Assembly (NCBI RefSeq): GCF_016786355.1
Contig: NZ_JADWYX010000109.1
Location: forward strand, 1-32,071
Origin: Frankia sp. AgB1.9
GTDB taxonomy: Bacteria > Actinomycetota > Actinomycetes > Frankiales > Frankiaceae
DNA length: 32,071 nt
Direction of reading: 5' to 3'
Made by a program: the position numbers and the translations under genes
In this document: positions 14,606-22,381 of the stretch, in pieces
Numbering within the stretch: position 1 is the first letter of the stretch
How the letters are laid out: each line of letters begins with the position of its first letter
The notes under the pieces: generated by a model
Databases searched by the model: none
What the model saw: only the letters and a program-made list of their open reading frames with translations
What the model was told of the DNA's origin: nothing

Positions 14606-16273
14606 GTGTCCGCGGTAACCGCGACGGCGCCCGACGGCCAGACGGTCACGGCCGAGCCGCTCCTGCGCGTCACCGGTTTCACCAAGCGGTTCGGCGAGGT
14701 GCTCGCCAACTCCGACGTGAGCTTCGACGTGCGGCCCGGCGAGGTACACGCCCTCATCGGCGAGAACGGTGCCGGCAAGTCGACGCTGCTCAAGCTCATC
14801 TACGGCATGTACAAGCCGGACTCCGGGGAGCTGCGGGTCGTCGGCGAGCAGGTCGCCGTCGGCTCGCCGACGCAGGCGCGCGCGCTCGGCATCGGCATGG
14901 TCTTCCAGGACCTGCGGCTGGTGCCCGCGTTCACCGTCACCGAGAACTACGCGCTGGCGCTGGCCACGTCCGGCATCACGATCCGCCAGGCCGAGCTGCG
15001 CAGGCGCATCACCGAGGCGAGCGAGACCTACGGGCTGGCGGTCGACCCGACCGCCCTCGTGCGGCACCTGTCCATCGGCGAGCGGCAGCGCACCGAGATC
15101 CTCAAGGTGCTGATGTCCGGGGCCCGGATCGTCATCCTCGACGAGCCGACCAGCGTGCTGGCGCCGACTGAGGTCGAGGCGCTGTTCGCGATGGTGAACG
15201 GGCTGCGCGCGCAGGGCCTGGGCATCGTGATCGTCACCCACAAGCTCGCCGAGGTGCGGGCGATCGCCGACCGGGTGACCGTGCTGCGCGGCGGGCGCGT
15301 CGTGCTTGCCGGCGTCGACCCGAAGCCGATGAGCGACGGCGAGCTGGTCGAGGCGATGGTCGGGCAGACGGTCGCCGCGCTCCCGGCCGAGCGTCCAACC
15401 GTCACCTCGGAGGCGCCCCCGGCGCTGGAGCTGACCGGCGTGAGCGCGCTCGGCGACCGGGGCGTCACCGCCTTGCTGGACGTCACCCTCACGGTCAACC
15501 CGGGCGAGATCGTCGGGGTGGCCGGGGTGGCCGGCAGCGGCCAGCGCGAGCTGTGCGAGGTCGCCGTCGGCGCCCGGCCGGTCACGGCCGGGACGGTCCG
15601 GGTGAACGGCCGCGAGCTCGGCCGCGGCGGGCCGACCGCGGGGATCGCGGCCGGAGCCGTCGACGTGCCGGAGGACCCGGTCAACGACGCGGTCGTCCCG
15701 ACGCTCACGGTGCTGGAGCACATGGCACTGAGCAACCTGCGGGCGTTCCTGCGCCGGATCGGCCTCGACTGGCGCCGGATCGGGCACCACACGACCGACA
15801 TCAACGAGAAGGTCCAGCTGCGGATGGCCCCGGCGCACCGCCGGGTCGCCGACCTGTCCGGCGGCAACATCCAGCGGGTGATGCTCTCGCGGGCGCTGGG
15901 CCGCGAGGCGCCGCTGGTCGTCGCCGCGTACCCGAGCCGGGGCCTGGACATCGCCACCACCCGGCGCACCCAGGAGCTGCTGCTGGCAAGGCGCGCGGAG
16001 GGAGCCGGCTTGCTGGTGGTCTCCGAGGACCTCGACGAGCTGATGGCCGTCGCCGACCGGATCGCGGTGTTCTGCGCCGGCCGGCTGACCGGCGTCGTGG
16101 CGGCCGCGAGCACCAACCGCCAGGAACTCGGCGCGCTGATGACCGCGACCGGGCCGGCGACCGGCCAGCCGGCCGACACCGACGGCAACACGGGGACCGC
16201 CGACGCCACACCGGCCGCCGCGGCCGCGAGCGGCACCCAGACGGACGCTCAGACGGGGGGCGAGCAGTCTTGA
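14606..16273 (+). CDS. BMP-type ABC importer ATPase (two fused nucleotide-binding domains)
   Basis: A 555-residue cytoplasmic ATPase with tandem domains, as in nucleoside importers of the NupO/YufO and RbsA-like class. Domain 1 is complete: Walker A G-E-N-G-A-G-K-S-T (52-60), signature L-S-I-G-E (155-159), Walker B I-V-I-L-D-E-P (174-180) and switch H212. Domain 2 is degenerate in the family's usual way: G-V-A-G-S-G-Q-R-E in place of Walker A (307-315), intact L-S-G-G-N (417-421), and A-A-Y-P-S-R-G where the Walker B acids should be. Its 45-residue tail is Thr/Ala/Gly-rich. GTG at 14606 follows GGGAG at 14594-14598. The stop overlaps the first permease start by 4 nt. Confidence 0.9.
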   Translation: MSAVTATAPDGQTVTAEPLLRVTGFTKRFGEVLANSDVSFDVRPGEVHALIGENGAGKSTLLKLIYGMYKPDSGELRVVGEQVAVGSPTQARALGIGMVFQDLRLVPAFTVTENYALALATSGITIRQAELRRRITEASETYGLAVDPTALVRHLSIGERQRTEILKVLMSGARIVILDEPTSVLAPTEVEALFAMVNGLRAQGLGIVIVTHKLAEVRAIADRVTVLRGGRVVLAGVDPKPMSDGELVEAMVGQTVAALPAERPTVTSEAPPALELTGVSALGDRGVTALLDVTLTVNPGEIVGVAGVAGSGQRELCEVAVGARPVTAGTVRVNGRELGRGGPTAGIAAGAVDVPEDPVNDAVVPTLTVLEHMALSNLRAFLRRIGLDWRRIGHHTTDINEKVQLRMAPAHRRVADLSGGNIQRVMLSRALGREAPLVVAAYPSRGLDIATTRRTQELLLARRAEGAGLLVVSEDLDELMAVADRIAVFCAGRLTGVVAAASTNRQELGALMTATGPATGQPADTDGNTGTADATPAAAAASGTQTDAQTGGEQS

Positions 16274-17403
16274 CCGACACCACGATTCCAGCGCAGTTCA
16301 GCCCGGACGAAGGCGGCACGGTCCTCACGAAGGCCACCACGCCGGTTGGCCCCGTGGTGGCCGCGCCGGCCGAGAGCCGGCTCGCCGGCGTCGGGCGCGC
16401 GACGGGCCGCTGGGCGCTCGCGCTCGCCGGCGCGATCGCCATCTTCACCGTGCTCCTGCTGGCCAAGGGCGCGAACCCGGCCAGCGTCTACTCGAACGTC
16501 TGGACGTCGACCTTCACCAACTCCCAGTCCATCGAGCAGATCTTCATCAAGGCCGCGCCGCTGCTGCTCGGAGCGCTGGCCGTCGTCGTGCCGGCACGGG
16601 CCGGACTGGTCAACGTCGGCGGCGAGGGCCAGATCGTGATCGGCGCGGTCGCCGCGGGCGGGATCGGCATCTCCCTCGGGGACAAGCTCAGCGGCGGCCT
16701 GGCCATGCTCCTGATGGCCGTGGCGGCGATGCTGGCTGGCGCGGCCTGGGCCGGCCTCGCGGCGGTGCTGCGCCTCACCGTCGGGATCAACGAGGCGGTC
16801 AGCACGCTGCTGCTGAACTACATCGCGCTCGACGTGCTGCTCTACCTGATCTACTCGCCGTGGAAGGACCCGCACGGCACCGGCCAGCCCACCACGGCCG
16901 AGCTGGCCGACACCGCGAAGCTGCCCTACCTCGGTACGACGTCGGTGCACATCGGGATCGTCTTCGCGCTGATCGCCACCGTCGTCGTCTGGGCGCTGCT
17001 GCGCTACACCACCTGGGGCTTCCGGCTGCGGGTGATCGGCGGCAACCCGGAGGCGGCCCGGCGGGCCGGGCTCCCGGTGGCGATGCTGCTGCTCTCGGCG
17101 ATGCTCGTCGGCGGGGCGCTGGCCGGCCTCGGCGGGATGGTCCACTACGCCGGCGTCGAGTACAAGCTGCGCACCGGCATCACCACCAACTTCGGCTACA
17201 TCGCGTTCCTCGCGAGCTGGCTCGCCCGCCACAACCCGGTCAGCGTCGTGATCGCCGCCGTGGCGCTCGCGGCGATCACGGTCGCCGGCGACAGCCTCCA
17301 GCTCGACTCGGGGCTGCCGGCCGCGACGGTCAACATCCTCATGGGCCTGGTCCTCATCGCCGTTCTCGGCTGGACGACGCGTAAGAAGGGCGGGGCGCGA
17401 TGA
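16270..17403 (+). CDS. BMP-type ABC importer permease 1
   Basis: A 377-residue permease of the BPD_transp_2 class (NupP/YufP-like) with roughly nine to ten hydrophobic segments starting at about residue 50. Typical segments are A-A-P-L-L-L-G-A-L-A-V followed by V-P-A-R-A-G-L-V-N-V-G-G-E-G-Q, and V-G-I-N-E-A-V-S-T-L-L-L-N-Y-I-A. The first 40 residues are a polar cytoplasmic extension. A TTG at 16270 overlapping the ATPase stop (TTGA) is the likely start, with a G-rich stretch upstream; no ATG or GTG lies between it and the first helix at a better place. The stop overlaps the next permease (ATGA), so all three are translationally coupled. Confidence 0.88.
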   Translation: MTDTTIPAQFSPDEGGTVLTKATTPVGPVVAAPAESRLAGVGRATGRWALALAGAIAIFTVLLLAKGANPASVYSNVWTSTFTNSQSIEQIFIKAAPLLLGALAVVVPARAGLVNVGGEGQIVIGAVAAGGIGISLGDKLSGGLAMLLMAVAAMLAGAAWAGLAAVLRLTVGINEAVSTLLLNYIALDVLLYLIYSPWKDPHGTGQPTTAELADTAKLPYLGTTSVHIGIVFALIATVVVWALLRYTTWGFRLRVIGGNPEAARRAGLPVAMLLLSAMLVGGALAGLGGMVHYAGVEYKLRTGITTNFGYIAFLASWLARHNPVSVVIAAVALAAITVAGDSLQLDSGLPAATVNILMGLVLIAVLGWTTRKKGGAR

Positions 17404-18317
17404 GCAGCCTGGCGGTGGACGTACTTTCCGGCGCGGTCGGCGGCGGGACGGCGATCATGTACGCCGGGCTCGGCGAGACCATCTCGGAGCGGGCCGGCGT
17501 CATCAACCTCGGCACCGAGGGCAGCATGCTCGGCGGCGCCCTGGCCGCGTACGCGGCGACGGCGACCTCGGGCAGCGCGTGGGTCGGCGTCCTCGCCGGC
17601 ATCGGCGCGGGGGCGGCGCTGTCGGCCGTCCACGCGATCCTGGTCATCGCCCGCAAGGCCAACCAGTTCGCGTCCGGCCTGACGGTGATGTTCTTCGCGC
17701 TCGGCCTGACCTCCCTGTTCGGCGCCGCCTACGTGGGCCGGCAGATCCACGCGCTCAACCCGTGGAAGGTGCCGGGCCTGGCGTCGATCCCGTGGCTCGG
17801 GCCGATCCTGTTCGACCACGACCCGCTGACGTACCTGTCGTACTTCGTCGCGCCGGCCGTGTGGTGGGTGCTCTACCGGAGCCGGGTCGGCCTGCTGGTC
17901 CGGACCGCGGGCGAGCACTCCGAGGTGCTGCTGGTACACGGCTACTCGACCAGCGCGGTCCGCTACGTCTCGGTGATCGTCGGCGGCGGGCTGTGCGGGC
18001 TCGGCGGGGCCCAGCTGTCGATCGCGTACTCGAACGCCTGGTTCGAGAACATGACCGTCGGCCGCGGGTTCATCGCGGTGGCGCTGGTCATCTTCGCCAC
18101 CTGGAACCCGCTGCGCGTGATGGCCGGCTCGTACCTGTTCGGCGCCGCGCTGGCGCTCTCGCCAGCGCTCCAGGCCCGCGGCTACGGGATCAACCAGTTC
18201 GCGCTGGACGCGATCCCGTTCGTCGTCACGATCCTCGTCCTGGCCATCCTCGGGAAGCGCACGCTGCTGGCCGCTCCGGACGAGCTGCGCCGCGTCTTCG
18301 AGACCAGAACGACCTAG
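17400..18317 (+). CDS. BMP-type ABC importer permease 2
   Basis: A 305-residue permease, the NupQ/YufQ-like partner of the preceding gene, with about eight to nine membrane segments. The family landmark I-S-E-R-A-G-V-I-N-L-G-T-E-G-S-M-L (28-44) is clear and is the counterpart of the A-R-A-G-L-V-N-V-G-G-E-G block in permease 1. The two would form the heterodimeric channel. ATG at 17400 overlaps the upstream stop by 4 nt. Confidence 0.9.
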   Translation: MSSLAVDVLSGAVGGGTAIMYAGLGETISERAGVINLGTEGSMLGGALAAYAATATSGSAWVGVLAGIGAGAALSAVHAILVIARKANQFASGLTVMFFALGLTSLFGAAYVGRQIHALNPWKVPGLASIPWLGPILFDHDPLTYLSYFVAPAVWWVLYRSRVGLLVRTAGEHSEVLLVHGYSTSAVRYVSVIVGGGLCGLGGAQLSIAYSNAWFENMTVGRGFIAVALVIFATWNPLRVMAGSYLFGAALALSPALQARGYGINQFALDAIPFVVTILVLAILGKRTLLAAPDELRRVFETRTT

Positions 18318-18366
18318 ACCCCGCTCTCCCCCACCGATCAGCCACGGGCTGACCCGGTTCTCGCCG

Positions 18367-18392
18367 CCTGCCCCGGAGCCGCCCGGGGCAGG
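18367..18392 (+). terminator. Strong intercistronic hairpin before the binding-protein gene
   Basis: CCTGCCCCGG (18367-18376) pairs perfectly over 10 bp with CCGGGGCAGG (18383-18392) around a 6-nt loop. No T-run follows, so it is not a classical terminator. It lies 49 bp after the second permease stop and 120 bp before the lipoprotein gene. It may set the usual excess of binding protein over membrane subunits by partial termination or by protecting mRNA ends. Confidence 0.6.
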
Positions 18393-18512
18393 CACCTCCT
18401 CCGCCCGTCCGTGCCTGCCTGTCCCCGGCACCCATCTTTGCTTTCCAGCAAACAGTCGAGGCTTCTCGGCTCCCCAACTTCCCTGCCTGCCATGGGAAAG
18501 GAACCCGTTCGC

Positions 18513-19688
18513 ATGAGATTCCGCTTCGGGCGCACCGCCGTCGCGTGCACCGCGCTGGCCGCCGCCGTCACCCTCGCCGCCGCTGGCTGCAGCAGCGCCG
18601 CGTCCCACGACTCGACCACCAGCGGGGCGTCCGGCTCGTCGGCGCCCGGCAAGGGCAGCAAGGCCGTCGGCTTCATCTTCGTCGGCCCGAAGGACGACTA
18701 CGGCTACAACCAGGCCGCCTACGAGGGCAGCCAGGAGATCAAGAAGGCCTTCCCCGACCTTCAGGTGATCACCGCCGAGAACGTCCCCGAGGACGACAAC
18801 GCGGCCCGGGTCATGGACTCCATGATCCAGAAGGGCGCGAAAATCATCTTCGCCACCAGCTACGGCCACCTGGACGCGGCCCTGAAGGTCGCGGCCGAGC
18901 ACCCGGACGTCGTCGTCGTCCAGCAGGGCAACGTGATCGCCAACGGCAAGGTCACGGCGAACGTCGGCACCTACTTCGGCACCGTGTACGAGCCCGTCTT
19001 CCTGGCCGGTATCGCCGCCGGTAAGGCCACCAAGACGAACAAGCTCGGCTACGTCTACGCGTTCCCGATCCCGCAGACCATCGCGAACATCGACGCCTTC
19101 GAGCTCGGCGCGAAGTCGGTCAACCCGGCCGCGAAGACCTACACCGTCAACACCTCGAACTGGTGTGACCCGGCCAAGCAGGCGCAGGCCACCCAGAGCC
19201 TGCTCTCGCAGGGCGTCGACGTCATCACCCAGCACCAGGACTGCACCGCGACCGTCATCAAGGCCACCGAGGCCGCGGGCGCCTACACCGTCGGCTACCA
19301 CGCGGACGCCTCGTCGCTCGCGCCGAAGGGCTGGCTCACCGGTTCGCAGTGGGCCTGGGGCCCGCTCTACACCGACATCGTGAAGACGGCGGAGGCCGGC
19401 ACGTTCACCGGCAGCAAGTACAACGCCAACTACCGGGTCGGCTACAAGAACGGCGAGAACCCATTCGTCCAGTCGCCGTTCGGCCCGTCGGTCACCCAGG
19501 AGACCAAGGACGCCATCGCGGCGGCCAAGACGAAGATCTCGGCAGCGGACGGCTCGCCGTTCGCCGGACCGGTCACCGACCAGGACGGAAAAGTCCGTAT
19601 TCCCGCCGGAACCGTGCCCGACTACGCGACGCTGGACACCATCGACTACTTCGTCGACGGCGTCGTCGGCCAGCTGCCCAAGTCCTGA
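18513..19688 (+). CDS. BMP-family substrate-binding lipoprotein
   Basis: A 391-residue extracellular lipoprotein of the BMP (PnrA-like) family that captures substrate for the importer encoded just upstream. Residues 1-25 are a basic-hydrophobic signal peptide ending in an A-A-G-C lipobox with C26 as the lipidated Cys. A Ser/Gly-rich tether runs to about residue 49. The mature domain starts V-G-F-I-F-V-G-P-K-D-D-Y-G-Y-N and contains the D-S-M-I-Q-K-G-A-K-I-I-F-A-T-S-Y-G and G-T-Y-F-G-T segments of the family. The ATG at 18513 is preceded by AAAGGAA. The BMP family binds mostly nucleosides, but some members take other small nitrogen compounds. Confidence 0.9.
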   Translation: MRFRFGRTAVACTALAAAVTLAAAGCSSAASHDSTTSGASGSSAPGKGSKAVGFIFVGPKDDYGYNQAAYEGSQEIKKAFPDLQVITAENVPEDDNAARVMDSMIQKGAKIIFATSYGHLDAALKVAAEHPDVVVVQQGNVIANGKVTANVGTYFGTVYEPVFLAGIAAGKATKTNKLGYVYAFPIPQTIANIDAFELGAKSVNPAAKTYTVNTSNWCDPAKQAQATQSLLSQGVDVITQHQDCTATVIKATEAAGAYTVGYHADASSLAPKGWLTGSQWAWGPLYTDIVKTAEAGTFTGSKYNANYRVGYKNGENPFVQSPFGPSVTQETKDAIAAAKTKISAADGSPFAGPVTDQDGKVRIPAGTVPDYATLDTIDYFVDGVVGQLPKS

Positions 19689-19817
19689 TCCCGCCGGGTC
19701 CCGCCAGAACGCTGTCCTGATGCTCCACCTGCGCTGACCCGCCCGCTGGCCCGCGCCGTCGCCGTCCCACGCTGGGACCGGACGGCGCGGGCCGACCGGC
19801 TGTACGGACCCTCAACC

Positions 19818-19892
19818 TGATCGCCGTTTTGGCCTTCAAATGGTTGCGAGAAGTCCCGATTCACGACCACCTGAGGGCGAAAACGGCGATCA
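19818..19892. repeat. Long extragenic palindrome, copy A
   Basis: TGATCGCCGTTTT (19818-19830) pairs perfectly with AAAACGGCGATCA (19880-19892). Most of the sequence between also pairs, imperfectly, leaving a short central loop, so the 75 bp form one long hairpin. It shares the outer GATCGC-GTTTTGGCC boundary and the inner ACGACCACC segment with the hairpin at 21404-21476. It is 129 bp after the lipoprotein gene and can act as its terminator. Confidence 0.85.
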
Positions 19893-20023
19893 CTCCGCCG
19901 GGCCGACCTTCGCGGTCACGGCGATAGCCGCTCGACGTTCCCTGACCATCCAACCGCTGACCATCCGGCGCCTCGGCTCACCTGATCTCCGCCTTCGAGC
20001 GCCGGGCCCGCGAAAGGACCACG

Positions 20024-20773
20024 ATGACCGACACCGAGACAGCGACTCCGTCATCCGCGGCCAAGAACGGGCCGCCCGCGTTCGGCCCGGTGGATGCTGA
20101 GCCCTACGCCTGGCCGTTCGACGGCACGTTCACCGCCGCGAAGACCGCAGTCATCAACATCGACTGGCAGGTCGACTTCTGCGGCAAGGGCGGCTACGTC
20201 GACGCGATGGGCTACGACCTGGAGCTCACCCGGGCCGGGCTCGCCCCGACCGCGCGGCTGCTCGAGGCGCTGCGCCCGCTCGGCTTCTTCATCATCCACA
20301 CCCGCGAGGGCCACCGGCCGGACCTGTCCGACTGCCCGCCGAACAAGCTGTGGCGCTCGAAGAACATCGGCGCCGGGATCGGCGACGAGGGCCCGCAGGG
20401 CCGGATCCTCACCCGCGGCGAGCCCGGCTGGGAGATCGTCGACGAGGTCGCGCCGCTGCCGGGCGAGGTCGTCATCGACAAGCCGGGCAAGGGCTCCTTC
20501 TACGCGACCGATCTCAACCTCGTGCTGAACCGGGCCGGGATCACGCACATCATCCTCACCGGCATCACCACCGACGTCTGCGTGCACACGACGATGCGGG
20601 ACGCGAACGACCGCGGCTACGAGTGCCTGCTGCTGTCCGACTGCACCGGCGCGACCGACTACGGCAACTACCTGGCCGCCCTGAACATGGTCAAGATGCA
20701 GGGCGGCGTGTTCGGCGCCGTCGCGACCTCGGACGCCCTGCTCACGTCCGTCGGCGCGCCGGTCAACGCCTGA
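20024..20773 (+). CDS. biuH: Biuret amidohydrolase-like cysteine hydrolase
   Basis: A 249-residue cytoplasmic amidohydrolase of the isochorismatase-like superfamily. The catalytic triad is D47 (I-N-I-D-W-Q), K153 (I-D-K-P-G-K) and C186 (T-T-D-V-C-V). The spacing, and Q226 in K-M-Q-G-G-V-F, matches what I recall for the Rhizobium biuret hydrolase BiuH (D36, K142, C175, Q215; constant offset 11). The G-K-G-G-Y-V-D, H-T-R-E-G-H-R-P-D, G-R-I-L-T-R-G-E-P-G-W and D-Y-G-N segments are also as in BiuH. It differs at W48, where Met is usual. Ureidoacrylate hydrolase RutB is the next relative, but matches less well. The reaction would be biuret to allophanate and ammonia; no allophanate hydrolase lies in the window. 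GAAAGGA precedes the ATG. It follows the BMP importer in the same direction, separated by palindrome A. Confidence 0.75.
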   Translation: MTDTETATPSSAAKNGPPAFGPVDAEPYAWPFDGTFTAAKTAVINIDWQVDFCGKGGYVDAMGYDLELTRAGLAPTARLLEALRPLGFFIIHTREGHRPDLSDCPPNKLWRSKNIGAGIGDEGPQGRILTRGEPGWEIVDEVAPLPGEVVIDKPGKGSFYATDLNLVLNRAGITHIILTGITTDVCVHTTMRDANDRGYECLLLSDCTGATDYGNYLAALNMVKMQGGVFGAVATSDALLTSVGAPVNA

Positions 20774-20824
20774 CCTCAGCCGGGCCGGGAGGAGCCGCCC
20801 TCTCCGGCCCCGGTCGGCTGGACC

Positions 20825-20873
20825 GTGGGGGGCACCCCGTTCCGAGGTCCCTGCGTACTCTCGGGGGGTACTC
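20825..20873 (+). promoter_or_regulatory. Candidate CsoR operator region
   Basis: Just upstream of csoR are a GTGGGGGGCACCCC element (20825-20838) and GTACTC-TCGGGGG-GTACTC (20855-20873). CsoR proteins typically bind GTA-flanked G/C tracts such as TACCCC-GGGGTA and often repress their own gene. The match is loose, and only position and general composition support it. Confidence 0.35.
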
Positions 20874-20897
20874 ACGGGCATCGGGACGGGGTGTGGC

Positions 20898-21362
20898 ATG
20901 TCGACGAGCCCGCACACGGGCGGCGAGCCGGACCCGGGCGCCGCCCAGAACCCGAGCCAGGCGCAGGACCCGGGCCACGTGCAGGATGCGGGCGGCGGGC
21001 GGAATCCAGGCGCCAGCGGGGAGCCAGTCCTCGGCGCGGAGCCAGTCGTCGCGGCGTCAGCCGTCGCGGAGCCTGCGCCGCCGCATGGGTACAGCCACCA
21101 CCGGGAGGACTACCTGGCCCGGCTGCGCCGGGTCGAGGGCCAGGTCCGCGGGCTGCAGCGCATGGTGTCCGACGACAAGTACTGCATCGACATCCTGACC
21201 CAGGTCTCGGCCGTGACCCGCGCCCTGCAGTCCGTAGCCCTGGGCCTGCTGGAGGACCACCTCGGCCACTGCGTCGCCGACGCCGCGGCGGAGGGCGGCC
21301 CGGTCGCCGAGGCGAAGCTGCGCGAGGCAAGCGCCGCCATCGCCCGCCTCGTCCGCTCCTGA
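20898..21362 (+). CDS. csoR: CsoR-type copper-sensing repressor
   Basis: A 154-residue metal-responsive repressor of the CsoR/RcnR family. The all-helical core occupies about residues 65-154 (D-Y-L-A-R-L-R-R-V-E-G-Q-V-R-G-L-Q-R-M-V). The Cu(I) ligands are C96, H121 and C125, spaced 25 and 4 as in M. tuberculosis CsoR (C36, H61, C65), so copper rather than nickel or formaldehyde is the likely signal. The first 63 residues are a Pro/Gly/Ala-rich extension absent from most CsoR proteins; the ATG at 20898 follows GGACGGGG, but a later start cannot be excluded. No copper ATPase or chaperone gene lies in the window, so its target is probably itself or distant. Confidence 0.85.
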   Translation: MSTSPHTGGEPDPGAAQNPSQAQDPGHVQDAGGGRNPGASGEPVLGAEPVVAASAVAEPAPPHGYSHHREDYLARLRRVEGQVRGLQRMVSDDKYCIDILTQVSAVTRALQSVALGLLEDHLGHCVADAAAEGGPVAEAKLREASAAIARLVRS

Positions 21363-21403
21363 CGACCCGCCGGGGCCGACTCCCGCACCGGACCGCCGCC
21401 CGT

Positions 21404-21476
21404 GATCGCTGTTTTGGCCCTCTGGTGGTCGTCATCAGGCCCGTTTTACGACCACCAGAGGGCCGAAGTAGCGATC
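21404..21476. repeat. Long extragenic palindrome, copy B
   Basis: GATCGCT (21404-21410) pairs with AGCGATC (21470-21476), and a perfect 17-bp inner stem GGCCCTCTGGTGGTCGT (21416-21432) pairs with 21448-21464 around a 15-nt loop. TTTA follows. It resembles palindrome A in outer boundary and in the inner ACGACCACC segment. It fills the gap between the csoR stop and the convergent response-regulator gene, so it can terminate both. Confidence 0.88.
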
Positions 21477-21515
21477 TTTAGCGCGGGGAAGCGGCGCCGG
21501 GCGAGGCCTGCCGGG

Positions 21516-22157
21516 TCAGCTGGTCGGGCTGGAGCGGGCGAATGGGCTCATGCGGGCAACGAGGCCGCGAACCTCGGCGCCGGCCGCGGCGATGATCTCC
21601 TCGGCCGAGGCGTCCCGGGCGCCCTCCAGCAGCACGTCCAACGCGATCAGCCGCTCGGCGACCTCGGTCATCAGGTCGAAGTCCTGGCCGCGCTGGTGGA
21701 CGAGTTCGCCGAGCCGTTCGTTCTTCTCGAACAGCTCGACGAAGACGCTCACCTTCGCCCGCAGCAGCCACGGGTCGAACGGCTTGGCGATGTAGTCGAC
21801 GGCGCCGACGGCGTAGCCGCGGAAGGCATGATGCGGCTCGCGGTCGATCGCCGTGAGGAAGATGATCGGCGTGTCCCTGGTCCGGCCGCGCTGCTTGATC
21901 CGGTGGGCCGTCTCGAAGCCGTCCATGCCGGGCATCTGGACGTCGAGGAGGATCACCGCGAAGTCGTCGACGAGAAGCCGCTTGAGCGCCTCCTCGCCGG
22001 AGGAGGCCGTGACGAGCTCCTGGTCCAGCGACGCGAGGATCGCCTCCAGCGCCATCAGGTTGTCGGGCCGGTCGTCGACCAACAGGATCTTGCTCCGCGG
22101 CCGTTCCGTGCTCGGCCCGCCTCCTGGGTCGACAGGACCGCCGGTCCGCTCGGTCAC
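21516..22157 (-). CDS. REC-domain response regulator
   Basis: A 213-residue cytoplasmic response regulator without a recognisable DNA-binding output. The receiver domain covers about residues 22-140 with acidic pair D28/D29, phospho-acceptor D72 (I-L-L-D-V-Q-M-P-G-M-D-G), T102 and K125 (D-Y-I-A-K-P-F). The C-terminal 70 residues are helical (F-V-E-L-F-E-K-N-E-R-L-G-E-L-V-H-Q-R-G-Q) and may dimerise. GTG at 22157 has an excellent AAGGAGGAGG upstream. It follows the hybrid kinase gene on the same strand after 224 bp, so phosphotransfer from that kinase is a reasonable inference. Confidence 0.85.
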   Translation of the reverse strand: MTERTGGPVDPGGGPSTERPRSKILLVDDRPDNLMALEAILASLDQELVTASSGEEALKRLLVDDFAVILLDVQMPGMDGFETAHRIKQRGRTRDTPIIFLTAIDREPHHAFRGYAVGAVDYIAKPFDPWLLRAKVSVFVELFEKNERLGELVHQRGQDFDLMTEVAERLIALDVLLEGARDASAEEIIAAAGAEVRGLVARMSPFARSSPTS

Positions 22158-22381
22158 CCGCCGTCCTCCTCCTTCAGGTCATGTTCGCCAGGTCGTGTTC
22201 ACCGTTGTGTCAGCCGTGTGTCATGAGGTCGCCAGGATCGTCCGCCACCGGCCGCCGACACACCAACCATCGCCGATCGCCGCCAACCGGTCACCACCGC
22301 CCCCTCACAAACCTCACCAGCCGGCAGCGCCCACGTAGGCCAACGACAGCAAACCTAGGCGTTTTGTACGGATTCGCCCGT

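Noticed and set aside
17196..19301. 701-codon minus-strand open frame over the second permease and lipoprotein genes
   Set aside because: Its composition is Arg/Gly/Asp/His-rich with no domain, while the opposite strand carries clear transporter genes with overlaps and ribosome sites.
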